The notes below the pieces were generated by a model that had not been told where the DNA came from, ran no database searches, and saw only the letters and a list, made by a program, of their open reading frames with translations. Positions 9,052 to 17,877 of a DNA stretch of 64,000 nt are shown here, piece by piece. A program made the position numbers and the translations under genes. Source of the DNA: Yoonia sediminilitoris (GTDB taxonomy: Bacteria > Pseudomonadota > Alphaproteobacteria > Rhodobacterales > Rhodobacteraceae); assembly GCF_003058085.1 (NCBI RefSeq), contig NZ_QBUD01000016.1, positions 30,003-94,002 of the forward strand, written 5' to 3'. How positions within the stretch are numbered: position 1 is the first letter of the stretch; each line of letters opens with the position of its first letter.

Positions 9052-9900
9052 ATGGAACACAACGACACATATCACTATCAGGTCATGCGCCGCGCGATCG
9101 AAACAATAGATGCCGCGGGCGACACGCAACTGACGCTGGCCGGCCTCGCCGCCGAAATGGAAATGAGCCCCGCGCATTTCCAACGACTGTTTTCGACATG
9201 GGTCGGGGTCTCGCCAAAGCGGTATCAGCAATATCTCACGCTGGGTCATGCCAAGGCCCTGCTACGTGACCGGCACACCACACTCGACACCGCGCACGAG
9301 GTCGGTCTTTCCGGTAGTGGCCGCCTGCACGATCTGTTCGTGCGCTGGGAGGCGATGAGCCCCGGCGACTATGCCCGCGACGGCGCAGATCTGACCATAA
9401 ACTGGGGCTGGTTCGACAGCCATTTTGGCCCTGCACTAGTTATGGGGACTGACAGGGGTATTTGCGGTCTGGCCTTTGCCGCAGAGACGGGCAAGGCCAG
9501 CACGATGGCCGACATGACAGCACGATGGCCACGTGCGATTTTCGTCGAAAACCCTGACATTGTTGCGGGCTGGGCAAGCGCCGCACTTGGGATGCGTGGG
9601 GAAACCCAGCTGCACATGCTGGGCGCACCTTTTCAGCTGAAGGTGTGGGAAGCATTGCTGACCATTCCATCGGGGCATATCACCACCTATTCCGATATCG
9701 CGCAGGCCATCGGCAGCCCCAAGGCAGTCCGCGCGGTCGGCACGGCGGTCGGACGGAACCCGGTCAGTTGGCTGATCCCCTGTCACCGTGCCTTGCGGAA
9801 ATCCGGGGGCCTGGGCGGTTATCACTGGGGCCTCCCGGTCAAACGCGCGATGCTGGCATGGGAATCCGCACGTTGCGATGCGGGGGATGATCTGCGCTAA
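9052..9900 (+). CDS. Ada-like AraC regulator/O6-methylguanine-DNA methyltransferase
   Basis: A 282-aa bifunctional protein. Residues ~1-100 are an AraC-type helix-turn-helix (LTLAGLAAEMEMSPAHFQRLF, SPKRYQQYLTLGHAKALL). The C-terminal half is an O6-alkylguanine DNA alkyltransferase with the active-site Cys in IPCHRAL and the DNA-binding segment GSPKAVRAVGTAVGRNP. Unlike E. coli Ada it has no N-terminal zinc/methylphosphotriester domain, so it cannot be switched on by Cys methylation in that domain. The start is uncertain: ATG 9052 (MEHNDTYHY) or ATG 9022; the frame is open to 8824, where it overlaps nth antisense. Confidence 0.9.
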   Translation: MEHNDTYHYQVMRRAIETIDAAGDTQLTLAGLAAEMEMSPAHFQRLFSTWVGVSPKRYQQYLTLGHAKALLRDRHTTLDTAHEVGLSGSGRLHDLFVRWEAMSPGDYARDGADLTINWGWFDSHFGPALVMGTDRGICGLAFAAETGKASTMADMTARWPRAIFVENPDIVAGWASAALGMRGETQLHMLGAPFQLKVWEALLTIPSGHITTYSDIAQAIGSPKAVRAVGTAVGRNPVSWLIPCHRALRKSGGLGGYHWGLPVKRAMLAWESARCDAGDDLR

Positions 9901-10019
9901 CTTTCGCGAAATTCTGCAAAACCCGGTTGCGTTATTGGATATCATGGGTGGAATGTGCATAAGCACGGCTAACCCAACCCCGCGCAGAAGCGCGTTTTGA
10001 AGAAATGGAACATAAGAAA

Positions 10020-10679
10020 ATGAAAATTTCTAAACTCCCCCTCGCCATTGTCGCATCTTCACTGGTCCTGGTCGCGGGCTGTGCCGGAAATGGCGGACCA
10101 AACGATTTTGAACGCACACGACAGGGTGCGGCTATCGGGGCAGCCAGCGGCGCAATTCTTGGTGCTGTCATCAACCGCAACGACTCTGTGCGCGAGCGTA
10201 ATCAAGGGGCCTTGATTGGTGCCGCTCTGGGTGCAGGCATCGGCGGCGCGATCGGGAACAATCTTGACCGTCAGGCCGAAGAGCTGCGTCAAAGCCTTGG
10301 CAACGGTGTTGGTGTCACCCGTCAGGGCGACCAGCTGATCGTGACCTTGTCGCAAGACATTCTCTTCGCGACCAACTCGACCGCAGTGTCGGGTGCATCA
10401 CAAAGCGATCTGGCCACCGTTGCGGGGTCACTGAACCGCTATCCCAACACAACGGTCAATGTGATCGGCCACACCGACAACGTTGGTTCCGCTGAATTCA
10501 ACCAGGATTTGTCGCAGCGCCGCGCGCAGGCCGTTGCGTCCTTGCTGATCAGCAATGGAGTGTCGCCCGCACGTGTCCGGTCCATCGGAGCCGGTGAAAA
10601 CCAGCCAATTGCATCGAACCAGACCGCGAGCGGTCGCCAGCAAAACCGCCGGGTTGAGATTATCATCACCGAGGGCTGA
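10020..10679 (+). CDS. OmpA family outer-membrane lipoprotein
   Basis: About 219 aa. A lipoprotein signal sequence is present (KLPLAIVASSLVLVAGC, lipobox LVAGC). A glycine-zipper region follows (GAAIGAASGAILGAV and GALIGAALGAGIGGAIG), then a C-terminal OmpA peptidoglycan-binding domain with VNVIGHTDNVGSAEFNQDLS and QQNRRVEIII. This architecture is the YiaD-like type that ties the outer membrane to peptidoglycan. The ATG at 10005 is an alternative start only five codons upstream. An intrinsic terminator follows directly, so it is probably a single-gene unit. Confidence 0.93.
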   Translation: MKISKLPLAIVASSLVLVAGCAGNGGPNDFERTRQGAAIGAASGAILGAVINRNDSVRERNQGALIGAALGAGIGGAIGNNLDRQAEELRQSLGNGVGVTRQGDQLIVTLSQDILFATNSTAVSGASQSDLATVAGSLNRYPNTTVNVIGHTDNVGSAEFNQDLSQRRAQAVASLLISNGVSPARVRSIGAGENQPIASNQTASGRQQNRRVEIIITEG

Positions 10680-10700
10680 TCTGCCAACACAGACATCCAA

Positions 10701-10731
10701 AGGGGTTGCCCGAGTGGCAGCCCCTTTTTTG
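10701..10731 (+). terminator. intrinsic terminator of the OmpA lipoprotein gene
   Basis: A 10-bp stem AGGGGTTGCC/GGCAGCCCCT with one G-T pair and a short CGAGT loop, followed by a run of six T. It is 22 bases after the stop codon at 10679. Confidence 0.9.
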
Positions 10732-10788
10732 TTGTAGTGCGGGGCAATGTGGTCATACTATCTTACCAATTATAACAAAGGTGCCCAT

Positions 10789-11556
10789 ATGCCCTTCGAA
10801 CCTGTCAATCAGGAAAAGCTGTCTCATGGCGTCATTCGGCAAATCGAAGCGCTGATCCTGCGCGGCATTCTGCGCCCTGGTGAAAGGCTGCCGTCTGAAA
10901 GGGAATTGAGCGAACGTATGGGTGTGTCCCGCCCGTCGCTGCGCGAGGCATTGGCCGACTTGCAGGACCGTGGCCTGCTGACGTCAAAGGCCGGTGCAGG
11001 GGTCTATGTGGCCGATGTGCTTGGCTCGGCCTTTTCGCCCGCTTTGGTCAAGCTGTTTGGCAGTCACGACGAAGCCGTGTTCGACTACATCAGCTTTCGC
11101 CGCGATATGGAGGGGCTGGCCGCCGAACGCGCTGCCAGTCAGGCCAGTGATACCGACCTCAAGGTGATTGCCGCCATTCTTGAGAAGATGGAAGCCGCCC
11201 ACCAAAAACGCGACCCGGCGGACGAGGCCGCATTGGACGCCGATTTTCACCTGTCGATCATCGAAGCCAGCCACAATATTATCATGCTGCATATGATGCG
11301 ATCGATGTATGATCTGCTGCGCGAAGGCGTGTTCTACAACCGCTCGCTCATGTTCCGCCAGCGCGACATCCGCGACATGCTGTTGGCACAACACAGGGCC
11401 ATCAACAGCGCACTTCAGGCCCGCGACCCCGCGCAGGCGCGCGCCGCAGTCGAGGCGCATCTGAGTTTTGTCGAAACAGCATTGATGGATTCAAGGAAGG
11501 CCGACCAGAACGAACTGATCGCACAAAAGCGATTTGAACATGAGGCTAACCGCTAA
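10789..11556 (+). CDS. GntR/FadR family transcriptional regulator (FCD domain)
   Basis: A 255-aa regulator. The N-terminal winged helix shows LRPGERLPSERELSERMGVSRPSLREALADL; the C-terminal half is an all-helical FCD ligand domain with the conserved metal/ligand residues in DADFHLSIIEASHN and the final LLAQHRAINSAL...AHL. The best resemblance is the PdhR/LldR branch, which senses pyruvate, lactate or related acids. The ATG at 10789 (MPFEPVNQEK) is preferred over an in-frame GTG/ATG upstream. The upstream sequence TGGTCATACTATCTTACCA (10750-10768) has TGGT/ACCA ends like FCD operators, with a long spacer. No target catabolic genes are adjacent. Confidence 0.88.
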   Translation: MPFEPVNQEKLSHGVIRQIEALILRGILRPGERLPSERELSERMGVSRPSLREALADLQDRGLLTSKAGAGVYVADVLGSAFSPALVKLFGSHDEAVFDYISFRRDMEGLAAERAASQASDTDLKVIAAILEKMEAAHQKRDPADEAALDADFHLSIIEASHNIIMLHMMRSMYDLLREGVFYNRSLMFRQRDIRDMLLAQHRAINSALQARDPAQARAAVEAHLSFVETALMDSRKADQNELIAQKRFEHEANR

Positions 11557-11600
11557 GGCGCTTGCCAAAAAGCTGTAATTCAGGTTTTTCGCGAATCTCT

Positions 11601-12334
11601 CTAGGGTTGTTCTTGCAGGATACGGACCCACAGCCAAAGGCTGACCACCACCTGAATCATGATGCCGACAAAGGCGAATGGCAGGAGAAACCCCAGTTAT
11701 CCCCCCGCAAAAAGAACGAAATTCCATAGCCAATGCCACACGATCAGTGGCCACAGGTTCCCGATCCGCAGTGCCAAAGGCGCGAGGAAAAACCCCACCA
11801 GAAACGTAAAGCCCAACCGCTGCATCATTTTGGGCCATGATTGCCCCCCAAGGCTGTTCACAACGTGCAGCATTGAAAGGCAGGAGCACTCAGCATCATC
11901 GCCTTGAGCGGCGACAGCGCGGACAGGCCCGCACGCAGCAGAACACCCCGAAACATCAACTCTTCCGAAAAACCTATCAGGAAAGTCGTCAAAAGCAGAA
12001 GTTCCAGCACCCGTCAGTCCGCATCTGCCAACGTGCCATCGAAAATGCGTGGCAAAAGCACCCAAAGCATAGCCCCCAGCACGGTAAAGGCTGGCAGCAT
12101 CCAAACAAGCTGTCCCTAGTCAACCCGTCCAAAACCGCTACCACGCCATCCGAAATGCCACACCGCAACCGCGATTGTGAAAAGCGTCAGGACAAGTTCG
12201 ACGCGCTAGAAATGGGTGATCATCTCGGACGTTCCGTAGAGGGTGCCATCAAACCGATAGGCATAGCCCATGCCCAACGCGATAATCACGATGTAAAGAC
12301 TAATGGCGTAAATCCCGACCCGTAGGCTAGGCAT
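11601..12334 (-). pseudogene. decayed CPBP family intramembrane protease gene
   Basis: Read from the ATG at 12334 the sequence gives MPSLRVGIYAISLYIVII and then a CPBP (CAAX/bacteriocin-processing) membrane protease. Motif 1 FSEELMFRGVLLRAG and a motif 2-like NLWPLIVWHWLWNF are both recognisable. The frame is broken by in-frame TAG, TAG and TGA in the N-terminal half, a frameshift between the two motifs (near 11885-11895), and an in-frame TAA after VLFAGG. The tail LGFLLPFAFVG to LQEQP then runs to a stop at 11601. Five lesions in a conserved membrane protein mean the gene is dead. It lies between the GntR gene and the F0 operon. Confidence 0.85.
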
Positions 12335-12400
12335 GCGATCTTCCTTTACAAGGCACCCCCGCGGGCCAACGTCGCTGTCGCACGGGGGGCTTTCAACGCA

Positions 12401-12437
12401 AAAGCCCGAACGCAGTGTTTGCGTCCGGGCTTTCAAA
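12401..12437 (-). terminator. terminator of the F0 ATP synthase operon
   Basis: An inverted repeat reading AAAGCCCGGACGCA...TGCGTTCGGGCTTTT on the minus strand, with a stem of about 13 bp containing one mismatch, ending in TTTT. It lies 33 bases past the atpF stop. Confidence 0.8.
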
Positions 12438-12469
12438 TTTGGTCAGGTGGGTTTCAATCCAACCGGGAT

Positions 12470-13027
12470 TTAGTGCAGCTTTTCGGATACCGTCGTGATC
12501 GCATCATCAATAAGAGTACCGGCAGACTTTGCGTCCATCTGCTTGGCCATGACATCCTTGGCGGCACTGACAGCGACAGAAATCGCCTGATCGCGGACGT
12601 CCTTTACAGCGGCAGCCTGCGCGCTGGCAATCTGCTCCTCTGCGGCGGCAAGCCGACGGGTGATCGAGCTGGCGATCTCATCCTTGGCAGCAACGGCGGC
12701 GTTAGACGCTTCTTCCTTGGCCGACGCCACGATGCGCGCGGCCTGCTCCTGCACTTCTTTTTGCTTGCGCTCGTAAGAGGCAAGCAAAGACTGCGCTTCT
12801 TCGCGCAGGACTTTTGCTTCGTTCAGCTCTGCCTTGATGCCGTCTGCGCGCTTGTCCAACATCCCGCCCACAAGCGAGGGAACCTTGTAATAGACCAAAA
12901 TGCCCACAAAGATCAGGAAGGCGATAATGACAACGAAATCAGTATTCTTCAGCGAAAAGAACACGTCGCCCGCTGCCAGTGCAGGTGATGCGCTGAGCGC
13001 GAACAGGGCTGTGATCAGAAATCTCAT
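12470..13027 (-). CDS. atpF: F0F1 ATP synthase subunit b
   Basis: Peripheral-stalk subunit b, 185 aa. It begins with a cleavable-looking or first hydrophobic stretch (RFLITALFALSASPALAAG), then a membrane helix (FVVIIAFLIFVGILVYYKVP) and a long charged Ala/Glu-rich coiled coil to the C-terminus. It is the last gene of the atpI-B-E-F'-F cluster and starts 3 bases after b'. The pairing of two different stalk subunits (b and b') is typical of photosynthetic-lineage alphaproteobacteria. The F1 genes are not in this window, as is usual where F0 and F1 operons are separate. Confidence 0.97.
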   Translation of the reverse strand: MRFLITALFALSASPALAAGDVFFSLKNTDFVVIIAFLIFVGILVYYKVPSLVGGMLDKRADGIKAELNEAKVLREEAQSLLASYERKQKEVQEQAARIVASAKEEASNAAVAAKDEIASSITRRLAAAEEQIASAQAAAVKDVRDQAISVAVSAAKDVMAKQMDAKSAGTLIDDAITTVSEKLH

Positions 13028-13030
13028 GAC

Positions 13031-13579
13031 TTACCCTTTCATCCGCGCCGAAACGGCGGCGGTGATTGTTTTTGCGTCAGCCGAACCGCCCATTGCAGCG
13101 ACCAATTCCTTGGTTGTTGCCTTGGCCACGTCGGTAACGCTTTTAACTGCGCCTGCGCGAATTTCAGCGATGGCCGCCTCTGACTCGGCGGTCTTGGCAG
13201 CAATCTGAGCGTCGGCCTTTTGCAGCTCGACATCCAGTTCTGCCTGTATCTCAGCTTTCGCCTCTGCAACGATCTTGTGTGCTTCAGCGCGTGCATCGAC
13301 AAGTGCCTTTTCATAGGCGGTCTCTGCCTCGGCGGCCTTGTTCTTCAGCTCTTCTGCTGCGGCGATATCGTTGGTGATGGTCCCCGAACGCTCTGCCAGA
13401 ACTGCACCGATGCGTGGCAACGCAATGCGGGACATGACAAAATAGATCGCAACAAGTGCGACCAGCAGCCAGAAAATCTGGTTTGGGATCCAGTCTGCGC
13501 AAAGCTGCGGCATACCAAGGGCAGAGCCCCCTGCATCAACGCATGCACTTGCGACAGTATCGTTTGTTTCTGTTGCCAT
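13031..13579 (-). CDS. atpF': F0F1 ATP synthase subunit b'
   Basis: Second peripheral-stalk subunit, 182 aa. It has an N-terminal extension containing two Cys ([19 protein letters not shown]), a single membrane helix ([21 protein letters not shown]) and a long Ala/Glu coiled coil. It pairs with subunit b (atpF) to form a heterodimeric stalk. It is separated from atpE upstream by 77 bases that contain a strong hairpin (13608-13633). Confidence 0.96.
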   Translation of the reverse strand: MATETNDTVASACVDAGGSALGMPQLCADWIPNQIFWLLVALVAIYFVMSRIALPRIGAVLAERSGTITNDIAAAEELKNKAAEAETAYEKALVDARAEAHKIVAEAKAEIQAELDVELQKADAQIAAKTAESEAAIAEIRAGAVKSVTDVAKATTKELVAAMGGSADAKTITAAVSARMKG

Positions 13580-13607
13580 GATGGCCCCCGAATACCTTGA
13601 AAGTTTA

Positions 13608-13633
13608 CTGGCAGGTCAGCAAAGACCTGCCAG
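13608..13633 (-). promoter_or_regulatory. intercistronic hairpin between atpE and atpF'
   Basis: A perfect 10-bp stem CTGGCAGGTC/GACCTGCCAG with a 6-base loop lies in the spacer just after the subunit c gene. On the coding (minus) strand it is not followed by a T run, so it looks like an RNA-stabilising or attenuating element rather than a full terminator. Subunit c is needed in about ten copies per complex, so a 3' hairpin on its message is plausible. Confidence 0.6.
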
Positions 13634-13656
13634 CCGTAAGGATATGGGTCGTGTTC

Positions 13657-13881
13657 TTAAACAGCGAACATCAGCAGAAGCGATACGAGGAATGCAAAGA
13701 TCCCCAGCGCTTCGGCGAATGCCAGACCGATGAACAATGTAGCTGTCTGCGATGCAGCAGCGGATGGGTTGCGCAGCGCGCCTGCCAGATAGTTGCCAGC
13801 AACGGTACCAACACCGATAGCAGCGGCACCTGAACCGATTGCAGCCAGACCAGCGCCGATGTGTGCGAGTTCGCCTTCCAT
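13657..13881 (-). CDS. atpE: F0F1 ATP synthase subunit c
   Basis: Rotor-ring proteolipid, 74 aa, two hydrophobic helices joined by a polar loop. The loop RNPSAAA follows a Gly-rich first helix ([22 protein letters not shown]) and the second helix carries the conserved proton-binding Glu in [16 protein letters not shown]. The Glu in place of Asp and the absence of a sodium signature suggest a proton-driven ring. It lies between atpB and atpF'. Confidence 0.98.
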   Translation of the reverse strand: MEGELAHIGAGLAAIGSGAAAIGVGTVAGNYLAGALRNPSAAASQTATLFIGLAFAEALGIFAFLVSLLLMFAV

Positions 13882-13942
13882 GAGTATTCTCCTTACGATT
13901 GGAAGTTAGAGGTGAGCGATGCGCGTTCTTGCGCACCGAACA

Positions 13943-14704
13943 TTAGTGTGCGGGATGCAGTGCGTCTTTCAGATAGACACACGTCAAAATAGTGAAAACA
14001 TAGGCCTGAATACCGGCCACCAGGACCTCAAGCCCGTAGATCGCGGTGATGCCAAGGATCGCGACGGGGCTGACCAGTGTCAAAGCCGCAAAGCCTGCGA
14101 ACACCTTGATAACCGCGTGACCAGCCATGATGTTGCCTGCCAAACGAATGGAGTGGCTGACAGGGCGCACGAAGTAGGAAATCACTTCGATCACGGCAAT
14201 AATAGGACGCAGTATCGCAGGCGCGTCCGACATCCAGAACAACCCAAGGAAAGCTGCGCCATTTTTGACAAAACCAAGGATCGTCACCGCGATGAATACG
14301 CCGAAACCGAGGATGGCCGTAACTGCAATCATTGATGTCGGGCTGTAGGACATCGGCAGCAACGCCAGATAGTTCGCAAACAGGATGAACAGAAACAGCG
14401 TCATGATGTAGGGGAAGTATTTCACGCCGTCCTTGCCGGTGACGTCTTCGACCATCTTGTAGATGAAGCCATAGATCATCTCGCCAATGCTTTGCAGCTT
14501 GGACGGCACAATCGCGCGCCCACGCGTGCCAAGGACGAACACGCCGACAATCGCCAGCACTGCAATCGCCATCCAAAGCGTCGCGTTGGTCACAGTGTAC
14601 CAATGCACCGGCCCGTCACCGAACAACGGCTTGACGATAAACTGGTCCAGCGGATGGAAAACCAGACCACCTTCGGAATGTTCTTCAGTCGCCACTTGCG
14701 TCAC
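13943..14704 (-). CDS. atpB: F0F1 ATP synthase subunit a
   Basis: Stator proton-channel subunit, 253 aa, with about five or six membrane helices. The essential Arg is in [14 protein letters not shown], and the C-terminal helix with [14 protein letters not shown] is typical. It starts inside the 3' end of the atpI-like gene (overlap 14685-14704), so the two are translationally coupled, and atpE follows 61 bases downstream. Confidence 0.98.
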   Translation of the reverse strand: MTQVATEEHSEGGLVFHPLDQFIVKPLFGDGPVHWYTVTNATLWMAIAVLAIVGVFVLGTRGRAIVPSKLQSIGEMIYGFIYKMVEDVTGKDGVKYFPYIMTLFLFILFANYLALLPMSYSPTSMIAVTAILGFGVFIAVTILGFVKNGAAFLGLFWMSDAPAILRPIIAVIEVISYFVRPVSHSIRLAGNIMAGHAVIKVFAGFAALTLVSPVAILGITAIYGLEVLVAGIQAYVFTILTCVYLKDALHPAH

Positions 14705-15020
14705 CCTTTTCTTTTGCAGCTTCTTGCTGCTTCATCTGCACTTCCTTGGCGGATCGCATCATGGTCAAGACACCAGCCGCGAGGCCAAAGAAAATAAACA
14801 GCACCAAAAACAACGGCATCGTCCCAAACAGGGTATCCAGTCCGTATCCGATGCCAAAGCCAATCGCGAGACCGGCAACAAGCTCTATCACCATCCGCCA
14901 GGCAAGCTGCGCCTGAGAGTAGTGTTCTTCCGAGTGGTCCTTGACCGTTTCCGGCTCTTTGAGCGCCGCGATCTTCTCCTCGAGCGCCTTGAGACGGTTA
15001 GGGTCAATCGGGTCAGTCAT
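14685..15020 (-). CDS. atpI: AtpI/AtpZ-like ATP synthase assembly protein
   Basis: A 111-aa protein at the head of the F0 cluster. An N-terminal charged segment ([18 protein letters not shown]) is followed by two membrane helices ([19 protein letters not shown] and [22 protein letters not shown]) and a charged tail. This matches the AtpI/AtpZ accessory subunits thought to help c-ring assembly or carry Mg2+/Ca2+. It overlaps atpB by 20 bases. Confidence 0.9.
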   Translation of the reverse strand: MTDPIDPNRLKALEEKIAALKEPETVKDHSEEHYSQAQLAWRMVIELVAGLAIGFGIGYGLDTLFGTMPLFLVLFIFFGLAAGVLTMMRSAKEVQMKQQEAAKEKGDASGD

Positions 15021-15184
15021 CGTGTTGGACCTTCTGAAAGGTTGGGTGAGGTTTATGTTGGCGACCAGAGAGAGTCAAGCAAAGCTGATACCTGCATAAC
15101 CCATTGATATAAAACATAAGAACAAGCGTTGCGGTCGACCTGCCCCACAGCGAAAGCCCCTGTTTGCTGTGCGTGGCTTATTTA

Positions 15185-15196
15185 ACCAATCGGTTG
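15185..15196. promoter_or_regulatory. candidate ArsR operator upstream of the regulator
   Basis: AACCAATCGGTT: a perfect AACC-N4-GGTT inverted repeat about 70 bases before the ArsR start codon. Similar AACC/GGTT half sites occur before autoregulated ArsR genes, so self-repression is plausible but inferred. Confidence 0.4.
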
Positions 15197-15265
15197 ATTA
15201 TCGCCACGGCGATCAGGGGACCGATCACGAAACGCTGGCTTGGCTGCCCATTGGTTGCTAGGACC

Positions 15266-15592
15266 ATGGCAATGGCCCAAACACTTGACACCATTTTTGC
15301 GGCGCTTGCCGACCCCACCCGCCGCGCGATCCTGTCGATGCTGCTGGAAGACGACATGGCTGTGACCGACGTGGCCGAGCCTTTTGCCATGTCGCTGGCC
15401 GCTATCTCAAAACATCTGGGCGTGCTGACTGCGGCTGGCCTTGTGACCCAGGAAAAGCGCGGCCGCGTGAAATGGTGCAAACTGGAACCGGACGCATTGC
15501 GGGATGCATCGGTCTGGATGCAGGCATTCGGCCAGATGGAAGCGGTTGATCTTGATCAGTTCGAAGCGTTCCTTGCCGGGGAACTCGAATAG
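15266..15592 (+). CDS. ArsR family winged-helix regulator
   Basis: A 108-aa regulator: TLDTIFAALADPTRRAILSML, then the recognition helix MSLAAISKHLGVLTAAGLV and the wing TQEKRGRVKWCKL. It has no ArsR-type Cys pair in the alpha3 helix, so metal sensing of the classical kind is unlikely; it belongs to the ArsR branch usually paired with an SRPBCC (AHSA1) gene. No such partner follows here: the next gene is on the opposite strand. The start could also be the ATG two codons later (15272). Confidence 0.88.
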   Translation: MAMAQTLDTIFAALADPTRRAILSMLLEDDMAVTDVAEPFAMSLAAISKHLGVLTAAGLVTQEKRGRVKWCKLEPDALRDASVWMQAFGQMEAVDLDQFEAFLAGELE

Positions 15593-15613
15593 CCCCAAGC
15601 CAAGGCTGCCCCG

Positions 15614-16495
15614 CTACCCTTCGTCCCGCAGCAGCAAGACAAGAGCGACCATCGTCAGGCCGACCCCCAGAAAAACGAGCATGGGCGGCACCGCCCCGCC
15701 CAGCGCCACATCCCACAGGATAACCCACGAGGGAGTCAGATAGGTGTAGGCCATCACCTTTGAACTGGGCAGCCTGAGTGTGGCGAACTGTAAAAGCGTA
15801 AAAGTGGCTGCACTGGCAAAAACGGCAGTGTAGCCAATCGTAATCCAGACAATCGGCGGCAGATCCCGCCAGACGGTCTGCTGCAAATCGGACCATCCGA
15901 CAGCGGTCAACATGATTGCACCTGCCAGCAGCACCCCGAATGAAAAAACGACGGCAGGTTCACCCCGGTTCAGCTTGCGCACCAAAGGGGTATAGACCGC
16001 GTGCCCGACACAGCCCCAGAAATATATCCACTCACCCTTGCCAATTTCGAACCGCAAGATTGCAGCGATATCCGCCCGAAAAATGACCCAGACCGCCCCG
16101 ACCGCCCCAATCGCCAAGGCAAAACCCATGCGCGGCGTCAGCATTTGCCGCAACAACAGATAGCCAAAGCCTGCGGTCAGGATCGGTGTCAGCGTAAAGA
16201 CCGCCGCAGCGCTGACTGGCGGAGCGGTTTTCAAACCCTCAAACATCAGCACAAAATAGGTGACAAAAAAGACGGCCAGGATGACATATCGCCAAGGTGC
16301 CGCAGCCGCCTGCCTGCTGAAACCCGATGTCATTGCAACAACAACGCCCATCACGACCACTGCAAACCAGAATCGCACGGTGTTCAGCGCGAGTGGGGTA
16401 ATGTCATTGGCCGCCAGCGCACCCAGCGCAAAAGACCCCGCCACCAGCAGCGAAAAAAGCAACATGGCCAGATGTCCGGCCCTTGCAGGTCCCAT
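15614..16495 (-). CDS. EamA/DMT family transporter
   Basis: An inner-membrane carrier of about 293 aa with ten predicted helices in two EamA repeats (LLFSLLVAGSFALGALAAN near the start; LRLPSSKVMAYTYLTPSWVILWDVAL in the second repeat). The start ATG at 16495 overlaps the stop of the LysR gene by one base (TGATG), so the pair is co-translated and the regulator may control the transporter. Substrate (amino acid, drug or metabolite efflux) cannot be read from the sequence. Confidence 0.9.
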   Translation of the reverse strand: MGPARAGHLAMLLFSLLVAGSFALGALAANDITPLALNTVRFWFAVVVMGVVVAMTSGFSRQAAAAPWRYVILAVFFVTYFVLMFEGLKTAPPVSAAAVFTLTPILTAGFGYLLLRQMLTPRMGFALAIGAVGAVWVIFRADIAAILRFEIGKGEWIYFWGCVGHAVYTPLVRKLNRGEPAVVFSFGVLLAGAIMLTAVGWSDLQQTVWRDLPPIVWITIGYTAVFASAATFTLLQFATLRLPSSKVMAYTYLTPSWVILWDVALGGAVPPMLVFLGVGLTMVALVLLLRDEG

Positions 16496-17373
16496 CACAG
16501 AGCAGGCTTCCTGACCTGATCCTTGAGAATCCGCAAGAACGCCTGCACCTTGGTCGTCCGGTGCAGATCGACATGTGTAACCAACCACAAGGGCGCGGCC
16601 CATGTGTCAAGCCGGGGCATCACTTCGGTCAGTTCAGGATGGTTGGCCAGATCATGGGCGCCGACAAACCCGATGCCTGCCCCGGCCAGGATAGCATCAA
16701 GCATATTGCGGTTGTCATTGGCGCGATATTTGATGCGGTCATCGCTGACGACGCCGCGCAGCCACCGCTGAAACGGGGCACGGCTGTTCTCGTCGTCACT
16801 GGCCACAAACCAATGGTTCTGAAGATCTCCCTCGCCGTCGGGCAACCCGTGCCGCGCGATGTAGGCGGCAGAGGCAACAAGTGCGACATCAAGCGACAGG
16901 AAAGGTTGTACAACATTATCAGGCTCTTCGGGCATGGCACCTGCCCGGATCGCCACATGCGCTTCCCCGTATTCAAGGCGGAACAACCGGTCACCGGTCT
17001 GATAGCGCACCGTGATGTCCGGGTTTTGCTCCTGAAAGGCAACAAGGATTGGGGTCAACATGCGCGACAAGCCGTCTACCGACGTCACGAGCAAATCGCC
17101 CGACACGCCTTCGCCTTGCCCCCTGATCCGTCCGGCCAATTGAGTGAACTGGTCGTCCGTGGCCTTTGCCACCTGCAGCAAGTCCTGCCCGGCCTCCGTT
17201 GCCGTATACCCGCGGGCATGACGCTGAAACAGCTTGACACCCAAACGGGATTCCAGCGCGTCGATATGGCGAATGACGGTTGCATGATGCACGCCCAATT
17301 GCTCAGCGGCACCACTGACCGTGCCCTTGCGGGCCACCTGGTAGGCGGTGCGTATTTCGTCCCAGTTATCCAT
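16495..17373 (-). CDS. LysR family transcriptional regulator
   Basis: A 292-aa LysR regulator. The N-terminal helix-turn-helix (IRTAYQVARKGTVSGAAEQLGVHHATVIRHIDALESRLG) precedes a periplasmic-binding-like effector domain. The recognition segment GVHHATVIRHI departs from the usual GxSQPAVSxQI pattern but occurs in a known LysR subgroup. The ATG at 17373 gives the family length; the frame extends upstream without a reason to use it. It is co-transcribed with, and overlaps, the EamA transporter gene. Confidence 0.92.
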   Translation of the reverse strand: MDNWDEIRTAYQVARKGTVSGAAEQLGVHHATVIRHIDALESRLGVKLFQRHARGYTATEAGQDLLQVAKATDDQFTQLAGRIRGQGEGVSGDLLVTSVDGLSRMLTPILVAFQEQNPDITVRYQTGDRLFRLEYGEAHVAIRAGAMPEEPDNVVQPFLSLDVALVASAAYIARHGLPDGEGDLQNHWFVASDDENSRAPFQRWLRGVVSDDRIKYRANDNRNMLDAILAGAGIGFVGAHDLANHPELTEVMPRLDTWAAPLWLVTHVDLHRTTKVQAFLRILKDQVRKPAL

Positions 17374-17526
17374 GCGGCAAACCCTGTGCGAAAACAAACA
17401 TAGTGGCGGCGTTATCCGCAAATTCGTGCGTCAGCGCAAGGGCGGAACCTACCAAAACCGTAAGATGAATCTTGATCCATTCCCGTTTCGGGGTGGACGA
17501 CGCCGCAAATGCACTACCTCACACGC

Positions 17527-17877
17527 ATGAAAAAAAGCATCAACTTCCTGCGCGGCGCGCTTGCGCTTGCATTTCTTTATTTCGGCCTGCGCAAACTTGT
17601 CGGCTATCATGTCGACGTCGCGATCTACGAGGCGATCGGCTTTGGTCAGTTCCCCCGCTATATTACCGGCACGGTCGAGGTCACTGGCGCACTGCTATTG
17701 TGGAAGCGAGGTCTGGAAGGGTTTGCAGCACTTCTCTTGCTGGCCACTGTAACCATCGGGCTTTGCGCGCTGCTGTTATGGGTAGGCCCCCCATATTGGC
17801 ACATGATCGCGCTGATTATTGCCAGTTCTACAATGGTTGGGCATCATCGCAGGCAAATTCTGCAATTGATGGGCTAA
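17527..17877 (+). CDS. small DoxX-like membrane protein
   Basis: About 116 aa with four hydrophobic segments (INFLRGALALAFLYFGLRKLVG; TGTVEVTGALLLW; FAALLLLATVTIGLCALLLWVG; MIALIIASSTMVGHH). Size, topology and the F-G-xx-K pattern of the first helix recall the DoxX/DoxD-like family, whose members are associated with oxidative-stress functions. An alternative start at 17509 adds six residues. It is divergent from the LysR gene. The family assignment is tentative. Confidence 0.75.
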   Translation: MKKSINFLRGALALAFLYFGLRKLVGYHVDVAIYEAIGFGQFPRYITGTVEVTGALLLWKRGLEGFAALLLLATVTIGLCALLLWVGPPYWHMIALIIASSTMVGHHRRQILQLMG

